From Paulownia fortunei (lineage: Eukaryota; Streptophyta; Magnoliopsida; Lamiales; Paulowniaceae): DNA of 64,000 bases. Of the stretch, positions 48,370 to 59,525 are shown in pieces. How positions within the stretch are numbered: position 1 is the stretch's first letter; each line of letters begins with the position of its first letter. The position numbers were made by a program, and so were the translations under genes. Location: positions 5,402,001 to 5,466,000 of the forward strand of contig CM033108.1 of assembly GCA_019321725.1 (NCBI GenBank), written 5' to 3'. The notes under the pieces are model-generated. The model saw only the letters and a list, made by a program, of their open reading frames with translations, had not been told where the DNA came from and made no database searches.

Positions 48370-48840
48370 TCAAAACCAATAGCCTATTTTCCCCTTATTT
48401 TTCTTTTCTTTTCTTTTCTTTTATTTTCTTTTTCCCCTTTTCCTTTTTCTCTTCCACTTCCTGCTTCAACATCCTGCCGCTGCAGCGAACACCCATCGCA
48501 CCCACCATTGCAAGAAGAAGAAGACGAAGAGTATAAGATGAAGGTTTTGGCGGTGTTGGGTCACTGGAAGAAGAAGGATTCGGTGGTGCTGGATTGTTCG
48601 GAGAAGAAAAAGAACAAAAACAAGAAGGGTTCGGCCGTACTGGGTTGTCAGTCGTTTGGGGGGTGCTGGGTTGTGGGTCGTCAATGCTTCAGTCGGTGCT
48701 GCCGTCGCTGGCGTTGGGGTTGGGGTGGGTGGGTGGTGGTGGTTGGGAAAGAAAGAAGAAGAAGAAAAAGGACAAAAAGTAAACAAAATTATAAAAAGAG
48801 AAACTAAGAATTCAAAATAAGGGGGGGGGGGGGGATAAAT
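48370..48840. other. GC-rich island, possible short mobile element
   Basis: About 350 bases of G-rich, GAAGAAG- and GGTGG-rich sequence in very AT-rich surroundings. It begins after 'ttttccccttattttt' and ends at '...ttcaaaataag' plus a 14-G run (48821-48834), which are roughly inverted to each other. Both strands have open frames because of low complexity. I do not call a gene. Confidence 0.35.
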
Positions 48841-51800
48841 AATATATTTTTATTTTTACTTTTAATAATAGAGCACAAATTTTATAATTAAATATATCTT
48901 ATTCAAATAAATCAAAAAAATAATAGAGATATTATGTAGTTTTTCTCTATTTTTACGAAAAATTTTAGAAATACAATATGTAATGATTTTTCATTTTTAC
49001 AAATGAAAAACATTTTTATAGTTAAAAATATTAATTAGAGAAATAAATTTAAGAATAGATGGTGCCATATATAATTTTTCTCTCTTTTCATTTTTTAACA
49101 GAGAAAATAATTGTATTTAAAATATTATTTAGATAAATTTAAATATTTTAGGTGATATGTTGTTATTTTTTTATTTATATAACTGAAAAAAGATCTTTAA
49201 AGTTTAAAATATTACTTTTGAATTTGATTTTAAAATATCCAATTTAAAAATGTGTTTTTAATTTAAAACACAATATTTTTTGCAATTTTAAGATTAAATT
49301 ATATCTTTAATTATTCCTAGTATGTATATAACAAAAGCTGGGGTATATTAGTATCCCAAGACAACCAGCTTTGCATTTCCCGTACATGGTCTATGATTAT
49401 CGTTAAGCTTAACGGAACGGCGAATTTCTGTAGACTATTTTTTTATATTACATGGGAGGTTTTTGGCTTTTTTTTTTTAAAATAAATGGGACTTTTTATA
49501 ATTTTGACAAAATAAAAGAGGGATAATATGCAATTATCCCTAAACTTTTCGAAAACTTCCACTCCAGTACAGTGTCCATCCTAAATTATAGATCTAGTCT
49601 GATTCAATATAAAATTTTAAATTAGAGCTAACAAAGGACAAATTTTTATATATTTTTATACTATATTATCAATAAAAGTAATCATTATAAATTAATGGTG
49701 TCGTATTATTCTTTTAATTGAAATAATAATTTAAAGAAAATTATTTTTAAAAATAGATCTTTAATTTTGAATTTTCAAAAATAAAAATGAAGTAGCAAAT
49801 TTGGTACAAACACCGGGCTATTTGATTAAAACTCTGATAAAATTTATTAAAAATTTAAAAATACTCATGCTCTTAGACTAACAAAAAATGTATTATTCAT
49901 ACTACACCAGGTATATAGTATATTTGATGTATAAATGAATGTCAAATGTTTCATTTTATAAACAATAGGTCATTTGTATGATAGATATACACCAAAAATA
50001 AGATACACTTGGTGTATGAATGAAAATCAATTATTTCATTTTATAAAAAAAATATAAAACACTTGTACAATAGATATATATCAAATATATGTGCACCAAA
50101 TGTAGCATTTATAAGACAAAGAAAAAGTAATTTTCAAGAAACTAAATGATGTTTCTTTTTCACAGCGTAGAATCGTTTGAAAAAGAAAAAGAAAATTAGT
50201 GAAGCAAAATTTTACATGTTAAGATCAGATTAATGGTATGAAGAGTAATGTTAGTTCTTATATATGAGAAATAGTTATAATTAATGGTTTATAATTTTCC
50301 AAATACATCATTTTTATGACAAAATGAGAGACCCAAATTAATTTGCAAAAGTCATCCTTAATGATATAAGAAATGTTATCAATAAGAAAGAAATAAATTA
50401 TTTTTTAAAAAAATACGCATTATTTTCAAATGCAACATTTTCTTAATGCATAAACAATAACAAAAAGACCTCATAATAATCTCTCTTTTTTTTAAGAATT
50501 ATGTATTTGAAAAGATAACTGTCGCTTGATGTTTGCAAAATTATTCATTTATTTCCAACATTTAAAAGTTATTCTATACTCTTTCTTTTAATAAATATGG
50601 ATTATATTTTAGCTTTGATATTTTTACTTATTTTTGCATTTCCTAACTCTAATAAGTTCATTTTAATTGATATTTGAAAATTAACACATTGTTTTCTCAA
50701 ATATTATAATTAGTATATACTCTTTTGGTTACTGATTTGGTAGCACTTTTCGTTTTCAAAATTTAAATTTCAAAAAATATTTTAATTTAATTTTTGAAAA
50801 TGATTTTATATATTGATATCTAATGCTTGTTTAACAAAATTTTAAATGAGTGTTTTAATCTTTCAACTTAATTTATTGTTTTTTTCCAAAAATCCAGGCC
50901 ACTAAAGAATTGTATCCTAAAAATTCATCTTAGATGAGAAGTAATTGTCCAACATGCTAATGACCTGCCATAAAACTTCTTGAAGTAAAACAAAGAAATT
51001 ATGGAGATAAGAGTACTAGGCAAACAGTTCTTTTCAGGACAGTAATATGGGATTTTAGTTTGAACAAGTGAACATAAAAGAAAAGAAAAAAATATTTGTA
51101 GGCGCCAACCAAGAAACAAAAAAAAAAAAAAGGTTTTCATTTGATTCAATATAGAATTGAAAACGTAAAAACTTTATTTATTTATTTATTTTTAAATTAC
51201 AGTTAAAAGTTCACATTATTAGCTAAATTTTAAACTATTAAAGGATAGTTTAAAAGAAATTCATCTCAAAAAATTATTTAACTTTTTTTATGGGAACGTT
51301 CCGATAGAGAAATAGGAACAACAATTTGGGGCTGAGAGAGTATTTCATTACATTGGCCTTTTGCGACAAAATAGATAATAACTTAAAATAACTCTTACAT
51401 AGTTAAGTAGCAAAGAAATTGAATAAATAAATAGATAAGTTGCAGAAATAAAAAAAAATTAAAAAATTCTGATCATGTAATTATATTTGTAGAAATATTT
51501 CATTTGCATTTTCATCTAAATCAAACAAAAGTACTCTTTTTGTCCCAAAATCATTTTTCGAATTTGACTCCATGTGGAATTTTATATAATAGTTGAACAA
51601 ATAAATGTTAATACCTTAATGAATATTATGTTTCAAAATTTTACTTGTCAACTCTAAATTCCAAAAAAATCTTAAATCACATTTTAGTACAGATTTTCAT
51701 GATGGCTTTTTAATAGTAAATTATCCAAACTACATATATATCTATCCGATATCAAATCATATTCTTCATCGATATCTCGAATTAGGAGTTTCCATTCACC

Positions 51801-52295
51801 CTGATAGTGTTATCCCCTGGCCAAGAGTTTTTTAGCCCATTTGATCATTTGAGGTAGAATAGGATTCTATTTAGAATTGTATTTTGTTTTTCATTACATT
51901 GTTCTGGCTAAGGATATAGATTAAAGTTAGAATGAAATAATTTTTCCATTTATTTTATTTGATTCATTTAAGTATAAAGCTTGGAATGGAGTGATATTTT
52001 TACTTACTGTAAGTCATAAACTATTACAGCATGATTCGTACTAACAATTATAATACACAAAAAATATTTATGTATAAAAAATATACATAATAATTATTGT
52101 TTACATAATAAGTAATAAAATAAAATAATTATTCTTTTACTATAATTCAAACACACAAAAAATATGTATCTACACGTAATACTAACAACTAATATATACG
52201 AATTCTATTCAACAAAAAATTTATACACAATATATAACAAAAGAATTATTATCTTAGTATGGGGTAAACCATAACATAATTATTCTTTTACTATA
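48841..52295. other. intergenic, AT-rich, with a small inverted-repeat element
   Basis: No coding support. Contains the candidate MITE at 49902-50105. Bases 49320-49560 hold a less AT-rich patch with 'gttaagcttaacgg' but no recognisable gene. Confidence 0.5.
49902..50105. mobile_element. candidate small MITE with internal duplication
   Basis: The left end CTACACCAGGTATATAGTAT and the reverse complement of the right end (CTACATTTGGTGCACATATA) are partly complementary. The inside is two diverged copies of a unit with 'gtat-aatgaa--tcaa-t-tttcattttataaa'. No clear TSD. Confidence 0.4.
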
Positions 52296-52464
52296 TAGTA
52301 AATCACGTTTATGATCCCTTCATTTTACCAATTATATCACTTTTGCCCCAAAAGTAATGAAAATGGCATGTTAGTCCCTGATTTGACAAATGTGTGGCAA
52401 CATGATCCCTCCTCTCATTTTCAGCCAATTCTTCCTGGCCAAAAACATCACGTGCGTGTATATA

Positions 52465-52497
<33 letters not shown>

Positions 52498-53163
52498 ATA
52501 TGTATAATGTGTCCATATATGGGAGTGAGGCTTGGGGTGGGATGGGTGGTGCTTTTTGGCTCAACTTTCTAATTTATTTTATATTTTGTGGCATCGAGTA
52601 ATAATTCAAATTTATTATCTAATTATTTTTAGTTTGGTTTATTTTAAAGTTTGAATCTAGATACTTTTTCTAGTTTTTCAATATGAAGTTTTCTTAACAT
52701 TTAAATAAATTTATGATAAGTATGTTAAAATCTAAAAAAAATATTAGTTTATATATAATGAATTTATAAATTTTAGTGCAACAATTTTCAAGTATACCTA
52801 CATTGCTTAATGTGTTAAAAATTAAGTAGGAAAAAGTACAAAGGGGACAATATCATTTATAAAAAGAATTGTCAAAGATTGTTTACTTTTTTTATCCCTT
52901 TTTTTTTATGGATACCCTTTTTCTTTTCTTTTCTTTTCTTTTTATTTTTAAAAATTTTCATCTTAAAAAGGGAGGACTAGAATGCAATAAATGTGTAGGG
53001 GTGAAAAATGGGGCTGAATAAAAGTATTAATGCTGCCGGAAAATTAGCGGAGGTATCATGTTGCTACATATTTATAATTTCAGGGATTAACTTGTAAATT
53101 TTATTACTTTATGGACGAAAGTTCACAGTCGATAAAATTAAGGAATCATAAAAGTAATTTACC
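52296..53163. mobile_element. non-autonomous DNA element with about 120-bp TIRs
   Basis: CTTTTACTATA is repeated at 52285-52295 and 53164-53174. The left arm (GTAAATCACGTTTATGATCC...GCAACATGATCCCTCC) is matched by the reverse complement of the right arm (GTAAATTACTTTTATGATTC...GCAACATGATACCTCC) over about 120 bases. A TATG microsatellite at 52470-52500 and AT-rich filler lie inside. The TSD length (9-11) fits the Mutator superfamily. Confidence 0.88.
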
Positions 53164-53374
53164 CTTTTACTATAATACAACACACATAAAATATATATTT
53201 ACATATAATTATATATGCCAATGAAATATTAAAATACTTTACTATACACCTGCAACTATACACACGTTGAGATACGCACACATATACATTTATATATGTG
53301 CAAATAATTACAATTTATGTTTATTGAAATTGCAACTAGCAAGGGGAGTTCCTCAAGTTTTGATAATAATAGTT

Positions 53375-55070
53375 TGACTTGGAATACTCAAAGTCTTTGA
53401 ATTCTAAGTAATGGATCAACTTTTAAGTGGACTTTTATCTGTATTATAATAAGTTGTTAGGACGTCTGAGTTTATCGCGATAAAAATTTTCCAACGATCA
53501 AATTAAAATCAGTTCAAAATTGAGAGAATTAAGATAACAAGAACAGTAGAATTGCTCTAAAAAATGTGGCATACCTGTAAATAATCATCTTTGGAGTATT
53601 TATAATTGACAAATGATTGAGTAATCTAATGTGGTAGGGTGCATGCACACATATGATTTAAGGCCCATTGAATTGAGCTGTTTTTTTGTAGCAAACTTAT
53701 TTTATAAGTAGGTTTTGTCAAAAATTGATGGGCCCAATAATTCTTATGCCCATCATATAGGTCCCCCTCCCCACTCTCGGAAAAGATTCAATAATTTGAA
53801 CATTAATCAGGTGGTTGGGCCTATCTTACCCAATTTTTAGATATAAAGACTTTATTTGATAATATCCTTGTAGTTGAATCATAAAGCATTTCTTGAGGAG
53901 ACACAATTTTTAAGAATTATGGGTTCGAAATGTAAGTTAATATTATTTTTCCTCTTATACTGTCATCCTGAATTTTCTTTTCTTCTACTTGAGGTTTTTC
54001 TTCTTGCGTTTTTCTTATTTTCTGCTAATTAACGATTCCTCGTTATGTCTTCACTCTTGTTCCCGATAGTCGTGAATTTCAATTGAATATGTCACGGAAT
54101 AAATTAAGTGATTCTGATTATAAAATTCATAGGGAAAGATGGATTCCTCGTGTCCGTCCATTCGTTAAAAGGATAGGTTCTCCTCTCAGACGTTGGAGAA
54201 CTTCTGGGCAAGGGCTTCCTCCACACTGCACCCCAACTCCACCCGAGAGGGTGGAGGATCAACCCAGGCGATGGGAGAGACGATCCGCTCCGAACAAGGC
54301 CAGCAGGCCTCGCCCGTTTCTCTCTCTACCGGGCAAAGTCATCCGACTCCGCTAGGGCCTTCTGTTGGTTCGTCGGGTCAGGGATTAATTCCTCATTTTG
54401 GAGTTGTTTCTTTCCTTCACTGGTCCTTTAGCTTTTCTTGAGAGGGAATTCCCTGAAGTTATTGAAGCAATCTTGGGTTTGCCTGATTATCCTTCTAGCG
54501 GACTCGCCCAGGAGTCGCTCTGGCAAAGCCTCCTGGCCTTTCCCTAGATCCGCTTCGGGCAAGGCCAGCGAGCCTCACCCATTCCTCTCTCCCGGTCAAA
54601 GTTATCCGACTCCACCAGGGTTTTTTGTTGGTTTGCCGGGTCGAGGATTAATTCCTCATTCCCCAGTTGTTCCTCTCCTTCACTTACGGGGCCAAAAATA
54701 ATGTGGAATGCTCCAAATCTTTGAATTCCTCGTAATGGTTTAACTTCCAAGTAGGCTCTTGCATACGTCATAATAAGTTGTTAGGGCGTCGGGGCTTGTC
54801 CCGATGAAAACTCTTCGACAGTCAAGTAAGAACCAGTTTAAAATTGAGAGAATCAAAATAACAAAATAGTATAATTGCTCTAAAAAATTTGACATACCTG
54901 CAAATGATCATCTTTAAACTATTTATATGTGTCAAATAATTGAGTAATTTCATGTGGTAGAGTGCATGCGCACGTATATTATTTGAAGCATATTGAACTG
55001 AGCAGCCTTTTTATAACAAACTTATTTTATAAATAGCCCTGTCAAAAATTACTGGCCCCAATGCCCATCA
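53375..55070 (-). mobile_element. small non-autonomous LTR retrotransposon (1.7 kb)
   Basis: Two direct LTRs, 53375-53755 (381 bp) and 54699-55070 (372 bp), are flanked by TAGTT at 53370-53374 and 55071-55075. On the minus strand the LTR starts TGATGGGC. A polypurine tract (GAGTGGGGAGGGGGA) adjoins the left LTR at 53756-53780, and a PBS-like TTTTTGGCCCCGTAAGTG adjoins the right LTR, so the element runs on the minus strand. The 943-base interior is strikingly GC-rich and contains a duplicated segment of about 90 bases (around 54340-54430 and 54596-54685). No gag or pol domain is recognisable, so it is a TRIM/LARD-type element. Confidence 0.88.
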
Positions 55071-55421
55071 TAGTTAAATTCTTTATAATTCAACTAAATT
55101 CATTTAACTGGAGGCTAAAAGGAGAACTTAAACAAAAGAATATTAGGTTCATCTTAAAATTTATTGAAAAGTTAAACTATTAATGTATGCCTAGACACCA
55201 AAACAAAACAACAAATTCAGGTTAGTCATTATTTAAAAGGTGTTCGGTTAAATTTATTTAAAATATTTTATAAGTTTATACATCTTGTAAAATGTTTTAA
55301 AACTTATAAGATATTGTATTTTATTTGAAAAATAAATTTTAAAAGTGTTTCAATAAAATAAAATTATGAAACATATAAAATATTGATAATGATAATTTTG
55401 TAAATTATATGGTCAAAGGAG

Positions 55422-56280
55422 TGTTGAATTTTGAATTATTATTGAAGAGAAATAACAGAACAAAAAAGATATAAAGTGGTTGGCTATTTGACTTATATCC
55501 AAGGATAAAATGCTCAAAAGCTTATAAGACTCTCATTTCTCTCTTATCATCAAAATTAGAATACCATCTGCATATATAAATATATATAGGCGTAATAGAC
55601 TTGAGAAAATGCATTAAATGAATAAATCACACATATCAATTTAAATAAAACCAAATATTCTACTATTCCAATAATCGTGCATTTTTTATAATTCAATGCA
55701 TTTTAATTTAATTTTGATTTCAACACTTCTCACAAGTTGAATACAAAAATAATTTATTAGAGTGTTTAACTTGAGCAATAAAAACTATAGTATTGAGAGT
55801 TTAATTGCTCCATGTGGTAGCAAAAAAATAAAATTATTAAGATTGAATCATTTAATGAATCTTGATCAAGTCAAAGTTTGAAAAATGACATTAGCTGCAT
55901 GGAATGAGTAAGTGCAACTGAAACATAGGAAGAAAAAGTGCAACAGACTCAATAAACCTACTTTGATACCATGTTAAATTTTGAATTGTTAAAAAAAAAT
56001 TTGAAAAGAGATAGAAGAACCCAAAAAATATAATGGCTATTTGGTCTCCATCTATGAATAAAATGTTCAAAGAGTTGTAAGACTTTCATTTTTCTCTTAT
56101 CATCACAATTACAATATCACACGTGCACATACACATATATATGTCTGTGGAATAGACATGCGAGTAATATATTAATTGAAGAAATTACACATATTAATTT
56201 AGACAAAATTAAATATTCTTCTATTTCAAAAATCGCACATTATTCATAATTCAATCCATTTCGATTTGATTTTGATTCTA
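55422..56280 (-). mobile_element. TRIM element (0.86 kb)
   Basis: Direct LTRs lie at 55422-55722 and 55972-56280, with only 249 bases between. The minus strand has TGGTATCAAAG (55961-55971), the plant tRNA-Met-type primer-binding site, directly inside the right LTR. Purine-rich GTGAGAAGTGT adjoins the left LTR start (TGAAATC). No matching TSD is visible, and the right LTR ends TA instead of CA. Non-coding. Confidence 0.82.
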
Positions 56281-56639
56281 GTTCGTTAATAACTTAAAAA
56301 TAAGTTAAGATATTTTTTTTAAGAAGTATAAAAGATCCTAACATCCTACTTCCTATTTTAAAAATTTATAAGTTCATCTTCTAAATTTTTTTTATCAAAT
56401 ATTTTACAATATTTTGTAAGCTCTGAAGATGTTTTAAAAAACATATAAACTCAGCGGATACTTTCTTACCCAATAACTATTTAAATCAACATTAAGTTGT
56501 TAAGTTAGTTTTAATAGTCTTACATGAAAACATTATTATTTTTCTCAAAAAAAATAAATAAATTGTGATATACCAAAGATATTGAGAACTAAGAATTATA
56601 TTTGTTTTTTATGGTCTCTTTCGTTCCTTAGGAGGTTAT

Positions 56640-57125
56640 TGCTATGTTTTTATAATCGCACCGGTGATTAAATCGATTTTGTTAAAATTAGCGGTTCAAT
56701 CAGTTGGATCGATTCAATCGATGGTCGGATCGATTTAATGAAAATTAATTATATTTTATTATTTTAGTATGTAAAATAATAATATAATAGATTAATTGTT
56801 ATGTAATACATTCTAAATGTAAAAATAAATAAATAGTTACATAAAAATATATATAACAAAACATAAAATTCAAATAATCACATATATATAACAAAATATC
56901 AAATTTAAATCTTTATAAAAAATAAAAAAAATATTAAAATCGATCAAACCGATTTTAGCCGATTTTGACCGATTGTGGGAGGTTTTGATCTATTTAACTG
57001 GTTGTTGATCAATTTTGACCGATCAAATCAATTTTTTGAGTCTAATTGGATCGGACCGACATTCAATTTTCGATTAGACCAATTGAATCAGCCGATCCAA
57101 TCCAATCCAATTTTGACAACATATT
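56640..57125. repeat. repeat rich in CGATTTTGACCGAT-like motifs
   Basis: Bases 56660-56740 and 56935-57110 are packed with 'atcgatt', 'gattttgaccgat', 'ggatcgga' and 'ccgatcca' in both orientations around an AT-rich centre. This resembles an old fold-back or MITE of plant genomes. I cannot fix its ends. Confidence 0.5.
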
Positions 57126-59525
57126 TGCTAGTCATGTTCTTGTGCGAACGTGCACCACACAATTCTAACATTTGACTATTGTACAAAGTTTTAGAGGTTG
57201 GTTGTATTTAATTATACAGATTGAACGCACGTGAACTTGGGCCTAATGGCAGACTCATGATTGACCACATGGGGATTATAATGCATGCACTGAAATCCTA
57301 AATTCCACCGACACTCAAAAAGTGTTAGATACGTGTTTGGATATGATTTTAAAACGTATCTCATATATTATTTAATTTGTTTAATTCGAAGTTAAATGGT
57401 TTTAAAAATCTCTGTCAAGTAACGACACGAGATAGAGTTGTATATAAACCAAATCGGGTGTTAATTTGCATTTTTTTTTAAATGACAAAGTGTTAATCTA
57501 TCTATTTATTCAGTGGTAAGTAAAATATTTTTTTTAATCGATCAAATACGTCTTTGTGTTATATAAAAATAATGTATTTATAAACAATTTTATGTTTACA
57601 AATAGCAATTAACTCCATTATGTTTTTTCCGAAATAGAATAAAATTGGGATAGATATTAGCATAAGTAAGCGGGTAATAGAACGAACTATAAATGCGGGG
57701 AACAAATAATTCTAGATATTTCATATGTTTTAGATTTTGTTCTTTTCAAATAAGAAAATGACCGATGGCCATTCAATTTTAATTCGAATAAATAAACATC
57801 GCTAAAAAAATTATAAGAAGTATGGTAGAGACAATGCCCACATGTCATGGATCATAGACCCGTTGTATTCTAGTGAAAATTAGGAAAGTTTTGAGCACAA
57901 GCAACATTTTTATGTCACACAATTTTCATCAGGTACTAATTCAATAATTGAATAAATAAGTTAAAAGCTGTTGGATTGAATTGAATTCATGTGGCACAAG
58001 GCATGAAAATTGTGTCAAATGACTTAATTCTATTCTCAAATAGGACACCTGCTACAAAGTGCATGTACCTAACACATCTGGGTACAACATATCATAATTG
58101 TAACATAATTGTTGGTATCAATAATAAGGTTGAAAAACAAATTTAAAATCAATAGTAAATTTATTTAAATTCAATTTGTTAATTTAATAAACCAACAAAT
58201 CAAACTTTAACATATTTTTTCGATTTCGATTAATAATATCTAAAGCTCGGTTCAATCTCCAACTCAATTAGTAAAAAATAAAAAAAATATGTATAAAAAA
58301 TCAAAATATTCAATTCCATTAAAGCTCAATTCGATTAACAATCAAACCAAATTTAAATATAATTTTTTAAAATTAAATAAAAATTTAAATAAATTTAAAC
58401 AGTAATATATTCTACTCAACTTAATTCAATTAATTTACACTTCTAAATATCGATGTTGAAACAATTGTGAGTAGTCATTTTTTGCCTTCCAATTGTCCGG
58501 TTAAATAGCATCCATACCAACTCGGAATACCTAACTAATCCATCTCTTCTATCCGACCAAAAGAAAGGCCATCGATCAAAGAAATTTCTCGTGGGCTGAT
58601 GACCCTACGCAACACAGAAATATGATCTTCAATCATTCTTTATGCAATTTATCATTTAGAACTTGTTCCCCTCATTTTATTAGATTAAATATACTACAAT
58701 ATCCAATCTAATCAAATATTTATTCTTAATAATAATAATGACCCATGATAAAAAATTAAACTCAATATAATTAATAATTTTTTATGAACCCGCCCATGAT
58801 AAAATTTCAAATCCGATATAATTGATAATTTTTTATGGATAATTCATCCCACCTATAAGGTGAAATGAAATAATCACATTTTTCCATTTAAATATTTAAA
58901 ATATATTATGACTATAATATCCATAATTTTAAACCATATATAATTATCCATCAAAATACAAATTTAATAATTTTTTTTATTAATATATCATTTAAATAAT
59001 CATATAAAATATGAGATATATTGGATAATTATAATCCTACATTTTAATCATATTTTTTATCAATCATTTCTTATCTTGTTTCTTATCTCAACAAGGAAGT
59101 AAACAACCCTTTATGGTATTATCTTCGACAACTAATGATTCTTAGCCTGTCGTAAAAACTTATGTTGCATGTTAGAACTCAAATAGCATACTGAACAAAA
59201 GTTACATCCACCCCATCAGTTCTTTCAAATAATACAACCTAACTGGAATGCTCTCGCCCGTCCCTTGTTCAAAGCACACGCACGCAAAAATATACATGAA
59301 CGCGAGAGCAAGATAACTTCAAGCAATCTGAAACAGTCAGAAATTACAGAGTGATTACAGAGACATGGGAGTCAGCTAACTGGTTCTACAAAGGTGTAAT
59401 AAGCAACTGTTAAATGATACAAACAGGCATTCTACAGCTTCCCTAATAACTGGCCTAACAATTTACAAGCTAGGAAACACTCAATCAGTAATATTTTACT
59501 GAAGCAGGTCACACATACCTCTCCT
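57126..59525. other. intergenic, downstream of the EFR3-like gene
   Basis: No gene is supported. The right end (about 59100-59525) is probably the 3' UTR and flank of the EFR3-like gene. An imperfect hairpin near 57913-58022 is listed as a finding. Confidence 0.6.

Noticed and set aside
48466..48807. Overlapping ORFs of about 100 codons on both strands
   Set aside because: Low-complexity G-rich sequence open in several frames; no conserved motif or splice structure.
54083..54701. Plus-strand ORFs of 80-90 codons
   Set aside because: They lie inside the small LTR element, on the strand opposite its inferred orientation, and are open because the core is GC-rich.
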